Shown here in pieces: positions 1 to 5,959 of a stretch of DNA of 7,496 nucleotides. The DNA lies in contig CAZTLW010000113.1 of the NCBI GenBank assembly GCA_964614585.1, forward strand, positions 1 through 7,496, given 5' to 3'. The translations under genes were made by a program, and so were the position numbers. The stretch comes from JAHEFX01 sp964614585 (GTDB taxonomy: Bacteria; Actinomycetota; Acidimicrobiia; Spongiisociales; JAENVV01). Within the stretch, counting starts at the first letter, position 1; each line of letters begins with the position of its first letter. The notes beneath the pieces are model-generated. The model was not told where the DNA came from and did no database searches. It saw only the letters and a list, made by a program, of their open reading frames with translations.

Positions 1-1283
1 TAAATAGTGGAGATAGTTTTACATCTGGTTTTTATGGAAGCTCCGGCGGTTTAAATGATGGACTGCAAAATAGTTGGTCACAATTCATGCTTAATGGCAC
101 TTCATCGGCATACATAGGAGTTAGTGGAGATTCGGCTTCTCTCAATTTAGAAGGAGAATATTCTCCTTCTAATAGGTTTATATCTATGAATTCAGTAAAT
201 GAATCGGCAGCATCAGTTTTTGATCATGACGAATTTGGAATTTATGTTGGTAGAATTGGAACATTAAATCAAAATGGTTTTGAGAATGGCACTCATATAG
301 GGCAGATACTATCCGCAAAAACTACTGGCAGAAAACATTTTTCATTTCTTTCGGTAGACTACATTGATGAAGATACTACGCATAACGCAATAAATTTTTA
401 CGGAAAATATAGACTTGTCAACTCGGCTCCACCTTCTGACGGTAATAACTACGTTCACGTATGGAACAATGGTACTCCAAGTTTCACGCAGTTATCAGGC
501 GGCGGCGCGGACGGCAACGGCATCAACCTTGCCTCGAACGGACTAAGTACCACGACATCAGGAGGAGATACGACGGTGGTGTTAGGGGGGACGTTGACGC
601 AATCCACGACAATCACCGGCGCAGGGAATCCACTCAAGTTCGCCGCGGCAACCGAAATTGAAGGACAGGTCGAACTGGACTACGACAGCCTTATCTTCCG
701 TGGAAACGGCCACGTCTGGACGCTATCGGACGACGAAGCGCCTTCTGACATCGTGTCAGATACGAGTATACTGATTACGATAGGGCAAGGATCGCCGGGA
801 TTCGCTAAGGCAAAATTTATGCGCCTGGGTGATGCAATTAATAGCCCAGGGCGCGCCACGTTCGACGGTGGCTCCCTCTACCTAGAAGCCACCAACCCCG
901 ACACGATCGACTATACCGCCGCAGGTGGCTCGTTTTTCCAGATTCAGGACATGACATCTGCGGCGCTCGACAATTTCACCACATCGGGCGACACCCTATA
1001 CTATTCGCGCGACCTGACGCGACCCTTCACAATCAATTTCCAGGCGAGCTTCAAGGCGAATTTTTCGGGTACTGCTTCATCGCTGGAAGTGCAGAACGGC
1101 GGTACGTCAATACCAGGCTGCCGAGTGGAGGCTTTCTATGAAACGTCGGGCCAGGTGGTGAACCTTACTGGAAGCTGCCGGGCAGACCTGGACGACACCG
1201 CCGCGCTGACGCTCGAACTCCAGATCGGAAGTTCATCAGCATCGGAGGTAGTAATATCATACGCGAACCTTAATATTAATTAG
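1..1283 (+). CDS. Tail fibre / receptor-binding-like protein, 5' truncated
   Basis: The reading frame is open to the left edge (first whole codon at base 3), so the first visible ATG (87) is internal and at least 426 residues are present. The product is rich in Gly, Ser, Thr and Asn with few charged runs and no signal or membrane segment, as expected of beta-rich phage fibres. In numbering from the first whole codon, residues 1-160 form one Ser/Asn-rich module ending in a VHVWNNGTPSF-like stretch. A Gly hinge (SGGGADGNGI, bases 495-524) follows, then a TLTQSTTITG-type strand module, then a C-terminal ~120-residue beta-like domain with two cysteines. I infer a host-recognition fibre from composition, module layout and the phage neighbourhood; no single motif proves it. 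G+C jumps from about 35% to about 58% at the hinge. The C-terminal domain could be a TNF/C1q-like head, but that is a guess. The gene ends 4 bases before the next start. Confidence 0.6.
   Translation, partial: NSGDSFTSGFYGSSGGLNDGLQNSWSQFMLNGTSSAYIGVSGDSASLNLEGEYSPSNRFISMNSVNESAASVFDHDEFGIYVGRIGTLNQNGFENGTHIGQILSAKTTGRKHFSFLSVDYIDEDTTHNAINFYGKYRLVNSAPPSDGNNYVHVWNNGTPSFTQLSGGGADGNGINLASNGLSTTTSGGDTTVVLGGTLTQSTTITGAGNPLKFAAATEIEGQVELDYDSLIFRGNGHVWTLSDDEAPSDIVSDTSILITIGQGSPGFAKAKFMRLGDAINSPGRATFDGGSLYLEATNPDTIDYTAAGGSFFQIQDMTSAALDNFTTSGDTLYYSRDLTRPFTINFQASFKANFSGTASSLEVQNGGTSIPGCRVEAFYETSGQVVNLTGSCRADLDDTAALTLELQIGSSSASEVVISYANLNIN
430..506. other. Sharp base-composition switch inside the fibre gene
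   Basis: By hand count, bases 1-420 are about 35% G+C, bases 481-540 are 63%, and bases 541-660 are 57%. The reading frame runs through without a break, and the switch falls at the Gly-rich hinge codons (495-506). This fits a recombination seam between protein modules of different origin. An assembly chimera is the alternative. Confidence 0.7.
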
Positions 1284-1287
1284 CACT

Positions 1288-2076
1288 ATGAAACACCTTG
1301 TATTTCTTATCATCCTTTTCCCCGCCCTGCTCGCCGGGCAAGCGATCGTAAGCGACACCGCCTACGTGACGCGCGACACGATCGAGGGCGTGACGTATTA
1401 CCAGGAGGTGCGCAGCATCACATACGATAACGGCCAGGCCACCACGCAGACCGGCCCCCGGCTCGACTCGACTGAGTTCGTCCGGCGCGCCTTCCGCGAT
1501 GCGCACGACGCGCTGCTACCGGTCGCCGAGGGCGTGCGCCTGCTAGCCTCGTCTGGCGACAACTACCGCACGCACCGCTACTACTCGGACATCTTGGCCG
1601 AAGTGACCGGCGAGAGCTACCAGACCGGTGTGCTGCCTTCAGGGAAGTTCCGGGACTACCTGAGTAGCAACTATGGCGGCAACGTCTGGCGGGTGTTCTA
1701 CGACTCGGCGGGCGTGAGAAAAGACTTTTTCGTCTACTACATCGCCGAAAGCAACATCGGGCGCGAAATCACCAACGCCGCGCAGGTCATCAACCAGGGC
1801 GTCGACCCGGTCTACGTGCCGGGAACCGCCGACCGGCGCATCCGGTTTTTCCCCTACAACGAGAATTTCTCCAAGGTCACGCTACTGGTGCGCGAGGGCG
1901 GCGGCCTCGTGCCTTTCTTCGTGCCCCTGCTCGACGTTCGCTCAATCCAGACGATTGTGGACGACGAGGGCGTCGATACTGGAAGGACGCTGTTCACCGA
2001 TGCACAACGCCAGCTCCGGCTCGTGCGCGTTCCGGTGACGCTTGCGAGTGAAATACCGGAAGGGCCGGGCCTGTGA
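1288..2076 (+). CDS. Exported hypothetical protein (signal peptide, 262 aa)
   Basis: I do not recognise a characterised family. The N-terminus is a clear Sec-type signal peptide: Lys at residue 2, a hydrophobic core at residues 4-15 (LVFLIILFPALL), and likely cleavage after GQA (residue 19). The mature part has many Tyr, Asp and Arg residues and looks like a mixed alpha/beta soluble domain, with no second membrane helix. It begins with a DTAYVTRDTIEGV-type segment, a style I recall from exported proteins encoded just after fibre genes in Bacteroidota prophages (memory, not checked). The start is the first ATG after the fibre stop, 4 bases on. No Shine-Dalgarno is visible; the upstream bases are AT-rich (TAATATTAATTAG). 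The stop overlaps the next ATG (TGATG). A periplasmic or virion-associated protein that modifies the host surface is possible. Confidence 0.75.
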   Translation: MKHLVFLIILFPALLAGQAIVSDTAYVTRDTIEGVTYYQEVRSITYDNGQATTQTGPRLDSTEFVRRAFRDAHDALLPVAEGVRLLASSGDNYRTHRYYSDILAEVTGESYQTGVLPSGKFRDYLSSNYGGNVWRVFYDSAGVRKDFFVYYIAESNIGREITNAAQVINQGVDPVYVPGTADRRIRFFPYNENFSKVTLLVREGGGLVPFFVPLLDVRSIQTIVDDEGVDTGRTLFTDAQRQLRLVRVPVTLASEIPEGPGL

Positions 2077-2249
2077 TGGGCGTGAAAAAGACTGACATAT
2101 ACGACCTTGACCGCGCCCTCGCCCGGCTCGTCGATCGCGCCGCGCATCGCCTGTTCCGGGAGCTTGACCTGTGGCTGGTGTACTTGTTCGGGCTGGCCGC
2201 ACTGTTTTACATAGCGCTAATAATTGAGATATGGAGGCAACTGACCTAA
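2076..2249 (+). CDS. Small single-helix membrane protein (57 aa)
   Basis: This short gene begins inside the previous stop codon (TGATG) and reads for 57 codons to TAA. The N-terminal ~30 residues are charged and amphipathic (many Arg, Asp and Lys). One transmembrane helix follows at about residues 33-52 (WLVYLFGLAALFYIALII), then a short EIWRQLT tail. By the positive-inside rule the Arg-rich N-terminus should stay in the cytoplasm. Holin-like, antiholin-like or superinfection-exclusion roles are conceivable from size and position only. Support comes from the one-base overlap with the gene before, the 19-base overlap with the gene after, and the coherent soluble-plus-helix layout. It falls below common ORF length cut-offs. 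Confidence 0.6.
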   Translation: MGVKKTDIYDLDRALARLVDRAAHRLFRELDLWLVYLFGLAALFYIALIIEIWRQLT

Positions 2250-2563
2250 TACTGAGATACCGCGCCCTGCACTGGGCCGACGATATGCCGGATGCGGCCG
2301 ACGAAGCGTACCTGGAATGGCGCGACACCGGCGACCCGCGCCTCGCCGGCTTCCTGACGCGATGCATCCGCGCGCACTGGATCAATCGCCACCCAGCGGC
2401 GCGGCTCGCGCCCGACCTGTTCGGCATCAACGCCGACCAGGGACTAGAGGCGATCGCGCGCTCATGCGTCTCCGGCGGCGCAAGCGAGCTGAACCGCATC
2501 GCGCTGGAGCGCGCGGGGCTGGCGAGCGTGCCGGGGCAAAGTGGAAAAATAGAGCTGCCATGA
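2231..2563 (+). CDS. Hypothetical small soluble protein (110 aa)
   Basis: I do not recognise the family. The sequence is mostly alpha-helical in character, with Ala, Leu, Arg and Glu or Asp prominent and four Trp or His pairs near the N-terminal half (HWADDM, EWRD, HWINRH). It has no signal peptide or membrane segment, so it probably stays in the cytoplasm. An in-frame TGA at 2225-2227 sits just before ATG 2231, so this is the earliest start; it overlaps the 57-aa gene by 19 bases. The end shares ATGA with the next gene, which suggests translational coupling. The similar frame of a longer ORF beginning at 2317 is a shadow of this gene. Confidence 0.65.
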   Translation: MEATDLILRYRALHWADDMPDAADEAYLEWRDTGDPRLAGFLTRCIRAHWINRHPAARLAPDLFGINADQGLEAIARSCVSGGASELNRIALERAGLASVPGQSGKIELP

Positions 2564-2871
2564 TCGGCTTGATAATCGCCATATCGATGCTTTTCGGGCG
2601 GGTGCCGACCTGCGACACGCCGGCGGGCGCTTTCGAGTTCTACGAGAACGAGACGACGATTTTTTACGAGGTGCCCTTCGGGCTGTGGGGCGTGGACGAC
2701 TGCGCCGGGCAACCGATCGACGTGACTGTACATCGCCAGTACCGAGGCGGGCAGACGCTTCGGATGCGCCTGTACTGCTGCGATAAGCGCACCGGCGTGG
2801 TCGTGTACGCCGCGCCCAGGCTGCAAAACGAGAATATAATCAAGAGGCTCAACCAATACCGGAAGCAATGA
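2560..2871 (+). CDS. Cys-containing small protein with hydrophobic N-terminus (103 aa)
   Basis: No family is recognised. The frame stays open back to 2317, but the start at ATG 2560 is preferred because it forms an ATGA overlap with the previous stop and gives a sensible protein. The longer version adds an Arg/Pro-rich shadow of the neighbouring gene. Residues 2-12 are hydrophobic (IGLIIAISMLF) and may be a short signal or anchor, though without a positively charged N-region. The rest has Cys at 18, 48, 73 and 74, which could form disulfides if exported, plus several aromatic residues and a basic C-terminal tail (NQYRKQ). The end shares ATGA with the 42-aa gene. Location in the cell is uncertain. 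Confidence 0.65.
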   Translation: MIGLIIAISMLFGRVPTCDTPAGAFEFYENETTIFYEVPFGLWGVDDCAGQPIDVTVHRQYRGGQTLRMRLYCCDKRTGVVVYAAPRLQNENIIKRLNQYRKQ

Positions 2872-2996
2872 ATCCACCTATGATTATACTCATCATCCTG
2901 CTCGCTGGTGGCCTTGTCAACAAGTGCGACACCGAGAACAAGATGGCGAAAGTTCAACGCAAGATGGATCGAATTGAAAAACAACCACGACCATGA
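2868..2996 (+). CDS. Tiny membrane or exported peptide (42 aa)
   Basis: This gene starts and ends with ATGA overlaps shared with both neighbours. It encodes a hydrophobic segment at residues 5-17 (MIILIILLAGGLV), then N-K-C-D, then a basic, Lys/Arg/Gln-rich tail (KMAKVQRKMDRIEK). The Cys after the hydrophobic part recalls a lipoprotein, but V-N-K-C is not a good lipobox, so a small membrane-anchored peptide is equally likely. An alternative start is Met 5 (2880). The layout, with a hydrophobic anchor and a charged amphipathic tail, resembles small lysis-helper or spanin-like peptides of phages, but there is no sequence proof. It is too short for usual gene-calling cut-offs; the precise overlap on both sides is the main support. 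Confidence 0.55.
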   Translation: MNPPMIILIILLAGGLVNKCDTENKMAKVQRKMDRIEKQPRP

Positions 2997-3565
2997 AGTA
3001 TTTTCTACCACTTATTTTCCTGTTGCTCGCTACATCGTGCAAGAACGATCCGGCAGAGGTGACTGTAATTGCCATACCTGCTGAAAAGCTATGGCAGTGC
3101 ATCACGCATAGTGAAACGATACCACTTGACATCGCATACTATTCACTTACGTATGGCGGCTTCGCACCGCAGAGCGATGCAAAAAACTACCTGTTGATGG
3201 AAGCCTATTCCGGGACTGAAACGCCCCTTGTTCGCGGCGAAATTCACGGCGGCATCCTATCAGTACAAGCGTATATCGACGCGGAAGGATTGCGGGACTT
3301 GTTCATTGTCGGACGCTTCAACGCGCAGACCGGGACACCCTTGAAAATTGACCTGTTCTATACCGGTGACTTGAACCAAAACGGCGTACTTCATGAAGCA
3401 GATGACTACGAGTATGCCGAGGAAGTACATGGTATCGTTGGGGGCTATCTGAACTTTCACGAATATGAATTAGGAACTGTAATTAAGCTGTGCCTATCAG
3501 GACGGGGTGCCTCGACTAATTGGCCATTCGACCTGGTATGCGGCTTCGAAATACCACGACAATGA
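2993..3565 (+). CDS. Putative lipoprotein with dockerin-like calcium loop (190 aa)
   Basis: The N-terminus (MKYFLPLIFLLLATSC) is a lipoprotein signal, with Cys16 as the lipidated residue in an L-A-T-S-C lipobox, followed by K-N-D as is common in Bacteroidota. The mature part is about 175 residues. Residues 126-138 (DLNQNGVLHEADD) match the spacing of an EF-hand/dockerin calcium loop, with D126, N128, N130, H134 and D137 at coordinating positions. Only one such loop is seen, so this is not a full dockerin with paired repeats. The rest looks beta-rich, with Cys at 36, 167 and 183. G+C is about 48%, lower than its right-hand neighbours, which hints at separate acquisition. Start ATG 2993 overlaps the previous stop by four bases. 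Roles such as surface exclusion or host-envelope change are possible; none is shown. Confidence 0.75.
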   Translation: MKYFLPLIFLLLATSCKNDPAEVTVIAIPAEKLWQCITHSETIPLDIAYYSLTYGGFAPQSDAKNYLLMEAYSGTETPLVRGEIHGGILSVQAYIDAEGLRDLFIVGRFNAQTGTPLKIDLFYTGDLNQNGVLHEADDYEYAEEVHGIVGGYLNFHEYELGTVIKLCLSGRGASTNWPFDLVCGFEIPRQ

Positions 3566-4134
3566 AAAAATATACAGTGAAAAAGGGCCAGCACGCCGCC
3601 CGCCCCCTCGTCTTGCCACGCCCTCGCGTCGGGCGCTCGATCCGCTCGGCCTGGCGCGTGCGACTCGGAGAGGGCACCAGCTACACCCTGGCGCGCAACG
3701 CGGACCAGTGGAACAAGCTCGCCGGCGAAACCTTCAACCCCATCAACCGCAGCGAAAACGCGATCATGCTCGCCTGGCGCTGCGTCGATGGCCTGCACCA
3801 GGTGACGCCCTACTACAACGTTAAGGGTGCGATCTGGATGCCGGAGCGACACCCGGCGAAGTACCCGGATTGGCCGGTCATCGAGGTCAAGCCGGGGCAT
3901 GACATCTACTACGGCATCCATGCCGACGGCGCGCGCGTCACGGTAACGATAGTCTATGCAGATCAAGTGTTCACGCATCGCGTCGCGCACCCTGGCACCG
4001 GCTGTTTCCAGTACGAGGTCTCGTTCTGGTTCGGCGGGAGCGAGCCCGCGCCGCAAACGATGTCGATTGGAAAAGAGCGGCTGGAGGTGACGAAGTGGGA
4101 TCGGAATGGAGGATTAATAATTCCAACGAAATAA
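3562..4134 (+). CDS. Hypothetical soluble protein (190 aa)
   Basis: The start at ATG 3562 forms ATGA with the lipoprotein stop. The frame is open back to 3520, but that extension only shadows the lipoprotein gene. The product begins MKKYTVKKGQHAARP and is basic at first. It then has an Arg/Ser/Trp-rich middle (SAWRVRLGEG), a stretch around residues 47-75 containing DQWNKLAG and MLAWRC, and a beta-rich C-terminal half with YYGIHADG and VTVTIVY. No signal or membrane segment is seen. I recall a Bacteroidota-restricted protein type with a KKG-H-RP start and a following W-R-V segment often found in prophages. I cannot confirm membership, and no function is known to me. It ends 3 bases before the protease gene, so the two are probably co-expressed. 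Confidence 0.7.
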   Translation: MKKYTVKKGQHAARPLVLPRPRVGRSIRSAWRVRLGEGTSYTLARNADQWNKLAGETFNPINRSENAIMLAWRCVDGLHQVTPYYNVKGAIWMPERHPAKYPDWPVIEVKPGHDIYYGIHADGARVTVTIVYADQVFTHRVAHPGTGCFQYEVSFWFGGSEPAPQTMSIGKERLEVTKWDRNGGLIIPTK

Positions 4135-4137
4135 CCT

Positions 4138-5571
4138 ATGACAACCATCACCAACAAGGAATTTCAAGACCTACGCAAGCAGTACGACGTTGTGCTGCCC
4201 CCCATCACCGTCTCCCCTGTTCCGCGCCTCGCTGCCGGACAGATTACGGATTGGGGCCATAAGTGGATGAAGGCGGCGGAAGCCTATGGCACCACGCGCG
4301 GGGAAGGTGCAGTCGTCTGCATCATGGACACGGGTATCGCCCCACACCCTGACCTGGACGCCAACCGCTTTGCGCAGTTCGATAAGGTCTACACGGGCGA
4401 AGATGCGCTGCCGGTCGGACACCCGCACGGGACGCACTGCGCCGGGATCGCGTCGGCCATCGACAACACGGGAGGCGTCATCGGCGTGGCTCCGGGGGCC
4501 GGTCTGATTTCGTACCGGGTACTGACCAACTCCGGCGGCGGACAGTGGGCGTGGATCGCGCAAGCTATCCGGGATTATGCTGACGCGGACCTCGGTGATG
4601 TGAACGACCGGGTGCGGATCGCTTCGCTGTCACTCGGCGGCATGAGCGCACCGGACTACCTGCTGGATGCGATCAAGTACGCAATCAGCAAGGGGGTGAT
4701 CGTCGTGGCCGCAGCCGGAAACATGGGCTACATCGAAGGCCGGGACACGGTGAACTATCCGGGTGCATACGAGGAAGTCATCACGGTGGCGGCGCTGAAC
4801 CCGGACGGGGACGACGACCCGGCCAATCAAGACCCGGCAAGTTATTCGAGTGCGGGCGTGGCGGTAGACGTAGCGGCTCCCGGATCGAACGTCCTGTCCT
4901 GCATCCTGAACGGGGGTTATGCGCGCTTTTCCGGCACCTCGATGGCCTGTCCGCACGTGGCCGGTCTGTGTGCGCTGCTTGCGAGTGCGAAGCGGGAGGT
5001 GTTCCGGGCGCGCGACGGGTTCAATCAGCAGCGCATGGAAACGATGCTCGAAGCGTTCGCGCTGGACCTGTGGGAAAAGGGGGAAGATGTGCGCACCGGA
5101 GCCGGGGGCGTGGTTACGACCTACTACCTCGACGAAGAAGTACCAGAGCAGCCGGAGGAACCGGAAGAACCGGAGCAGCCGGAGGAGCCGGAACCCGAAC
5201 CCCCCAAACCGCCGAAACGATCCCGCACCCTGTCGTTCTATTTCGACGACGAATATACGGTGCGGTGGAAGGCGAACGGCAAGGACGAAGATTGGCACAG
5301 CTTGGAAGTGACGGTTCACCTGGAGCAGCGCATCGGGGAATATTTCGAAACGGCGTGGGACGACCTGAAGGCGAACGTAGACAAGTATTTCACCGGACGC
5401 CTGTATGTGATCGGTGGCAACCCGGATATCTGGGATGCGACGCGCAGCGTGGCGCGGTTCCTCGAACTGATCTTCGAACGTCAGTGGGGAATCAAGGGGG
5501 TGAAGGTAGTGCTGATTTCAGGCACGGACGAACAGGGCCGCGAAGCGGTGCTGATGGATACGGACATATAA
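4138..5571 (+). CDS. Subtilisin-family (S8) serine protease with C-terminal extension
   Basis: This is a serine endopeptidase of the subtilase family, 477 residues. The triad is complete: Asp64 in CIMDTGIAPHPDL, His97 in GHPHGTHCAGI and Ser268 in FSGTSMACPHVAG. The oxyanion-hole Asn195 is in VVAAAGN, and the substrate-binding SLGG is at 165-168. The catalytic domain spans about residues 40-312. There is no signal peptide and only ~50 residues precede the domain, too short for a usual I9 propeptide, so it resembles intracellular subtilisins. Residues 334-360 are a Pro/Glu/Lys linker of PEx repeats. The last ~115 residues (362-477) are a compact, Trp/Asp-rich domain I do not recognise. It lies 3 bases after the previous gene and 34 before the next. 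Phage roles could be maturation of a virion protein, cleavage of host proteins, or cargo carried in the particle; the sequence does not decide. Confidence 0.95.
   Translation: MTTITNKEFQDLRKQYDVVLPPITVSPVPRLAAGQITDWGHKWMKAAEAYGTTRGEGAVVCIMDTGIAPHPDLDANRFAQFDKVYTGEDALPVGHPHGTHCAGIASAIDNTGGVIGVAPGAGLISYRVLTNSGGGQWAWIAQAIRDYADADLGDVNDRVRIASLSLGGMSAPDYLLDAIKYAISKGVIVVAAAGNMGYIEGRDTVNYPGAYEEVITVAALNPDGDDDPANQDPASYSSAGVAVDVAAPGSNVLSCILNGGYARFSGTSMACPHVAGLCALLASAKREVFRARDGFNQQRMETMLEAFALDLWEKGEDVRTGAGGVVTTYYLDEEVPEQPEEPEEPEQPEEPEPEPPKPPKRSRTLSFYFDDEYTVRWKANGKDEDWHSLEVTVHLEQRIGEYFETAWDDLKANVDKYFTGRLYVIGGNPDIWDATRSVARFLELIFERQWGIKGVKVVLISGTDEQGREAVLMDTDI
5143..5196 (+). repeat. In-frame 9-base tandem repeats coding for Pro-Glu-x linker
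   Basis: Six imperfect 9-base units of the type CCGGAGGAA encode PEQ-PEE-PEE-PEQ-PEE-PEP, followed by a Pro/Lys run up to codon 360. They form the flexible, acidic linker between the protease domain and the C-terminal domain of the subtilase. Such repeats change length easily by slippage. Confidence 0.9.
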
Positions 5572-5605
5572 TTTTTTCAGTCACACTATAAAACACTTTT
5601 CAATT
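5572..5605 (+). promoter_or_regulatory. AT-rich gap upstream of the 107-aa gene; possible promoter
   Basis: This 34-base gap is one of only two real intergenic spaces in the window and is far richer in A+T than its surroundings. It holds a T-run (5572-5577) and TATAAA at 5587-5592. I see no matching -35 box, no Bacteroidota TTTG-type element at proper spacing, and no Shine-Dalgarno before ATG 5606. It may be a promoter or simply an unstructured translation-start leader. Confidence 0.3.
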
Positions 5606-5929
5606 ATGGCACAGAAGAAAGTAAGCGAAGTTTTTGGGCTTAATGACGTAAGTACCCGCAGCGCGGGCGATACGCTCGGAAAGGCCGAGTGCTACACCAC
5701 GAACGTGGCCGAACTGCTCGGGCAGATCGGTGATGAGTTCGTAGACGAAGAAGGCAACATCGTCAAGTTCGAGTTCTCGACCTACGTCGCCTTAATTAAC
5801 GCCCTTTGGGCGAAGGTGAAGGAAACCGCAAGTGAGTGCGAAGGCAAGGAGATCGAGGTCACGCTGCCGAGCAACGTGATCGGGACCATCCTCGCCGCTG
5901 CCCTCGCTGCCGTCGGGATCAAGCTCTAA
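5606..5929 (+). CDS. Hypothetical protein (107 aa) in a discrete transcription unit
   Basis: No family is recognised. The N-terminal part is polar (MAQKKVSEVFGLNDV), the middle is acidic and helical (FVDEEGN, YVALINALWAKVKE), and the C-terminus is a hydrophobic 18-residue segment (NVIGTILAAALAAVGIKL) ending right at the stop. That tail could be a C-terminal anchor or an amphipathic packing helix; its Ala/Gly content and final Lys-Leu leave this open. Two Cys (29 and 78) are present. The gene is set apart from its neighbours by an AT-rich gap upstream and a strong terminator 31 bases downstream, unlike the overlapping genes around it. This suggests expression at its own level, perhaps as an abundant late product. 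The start is the only sensible ATG; no Shine-Dalgarno is present. Confidence 0.75.
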   Translation: MAQKKVSEVFGLNDVSTRSAGDTLGKAECYTTNVAELLGQIGDEFVDEEGNIVKFEFSTYVALINALWAKVKETASECEGKEIEVTLPSNVIGTILAAALAAVGIKL

Positions 5930-5938
5930 GCGGCACGC

Positions 5939-5950
5939 CACAACGTTGTG
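5939..5950. promoter_or_regulatory. 12-base perfect palindrome, possible protein-binding site
   Basis: CACAACGTTGTG is a perfect inverted repeat of 12 bases without a spacer, lying 10 bases after the 107-aa gene and 9 bases before the terminator stem. Such a site could bind a dimeric regulator or a nuclease. It could also be chance. Confidence 0.3.
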
Positions 5951-5959
5951 TGCATCCTT

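Noticed and set aside
461..661. 66-codon plus-strand frame inside the fibre gene
   Set aside because: Arg/His-rich out-of-frame shadow of the fibre coding sequence in its GC-rich part.
1270..1279. TTAATATTAA palindrome before the exported-protein gene
   Set aside because: It is only 10 bases of pure A/T, partly within the fibre stop region, and is readily explained by an AT-rich translation leader.
2317..2559. Upstream extension of the 103-aa gene to ATG 2317
   Set aside because: The added 81 residues are an Arg/Pro/Ala-rich shadow of the 110-aa gene; ATG 2560 gives a normal ATGA overlap.
1942..2877. 311-codon open frame on the minus strand
   Set aside because: It lies opposite four well-coupled + strand genes, is rich in Arg, Pro, Ser and Ala as expected of a GC-rich antisense shadow, and has no motif or leader.
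3520..3561. Earlier start for the 190-aa soluble protein
   Set aside because: The 14 extra codons lie within the lipoprotein gene; ATG 3562 gives an ATGA overlap and a natural MKKYTVKKG start.
3457..4056. 199-codon minus-strand frame
   Set aside because: Antisense shadow of the 190-aa soluble protein gene; no recognisable domain and no fit to the all-plus gene order.
4630..5319. 229-codon minus-strand frame
   Set aside because: It is antisense to the subtilase catalytic domain and linker, and its composition (Arg, His, Val runs) mirrors that gene.
5541..5577. T-run after the protease gene as a terminator
   Set aside because: The only nearby stem (CCGC-GAA-GCGG) is 4 bp and lies more than 20 bases before the T-run, so it cannot act as an intrinsic terminator.
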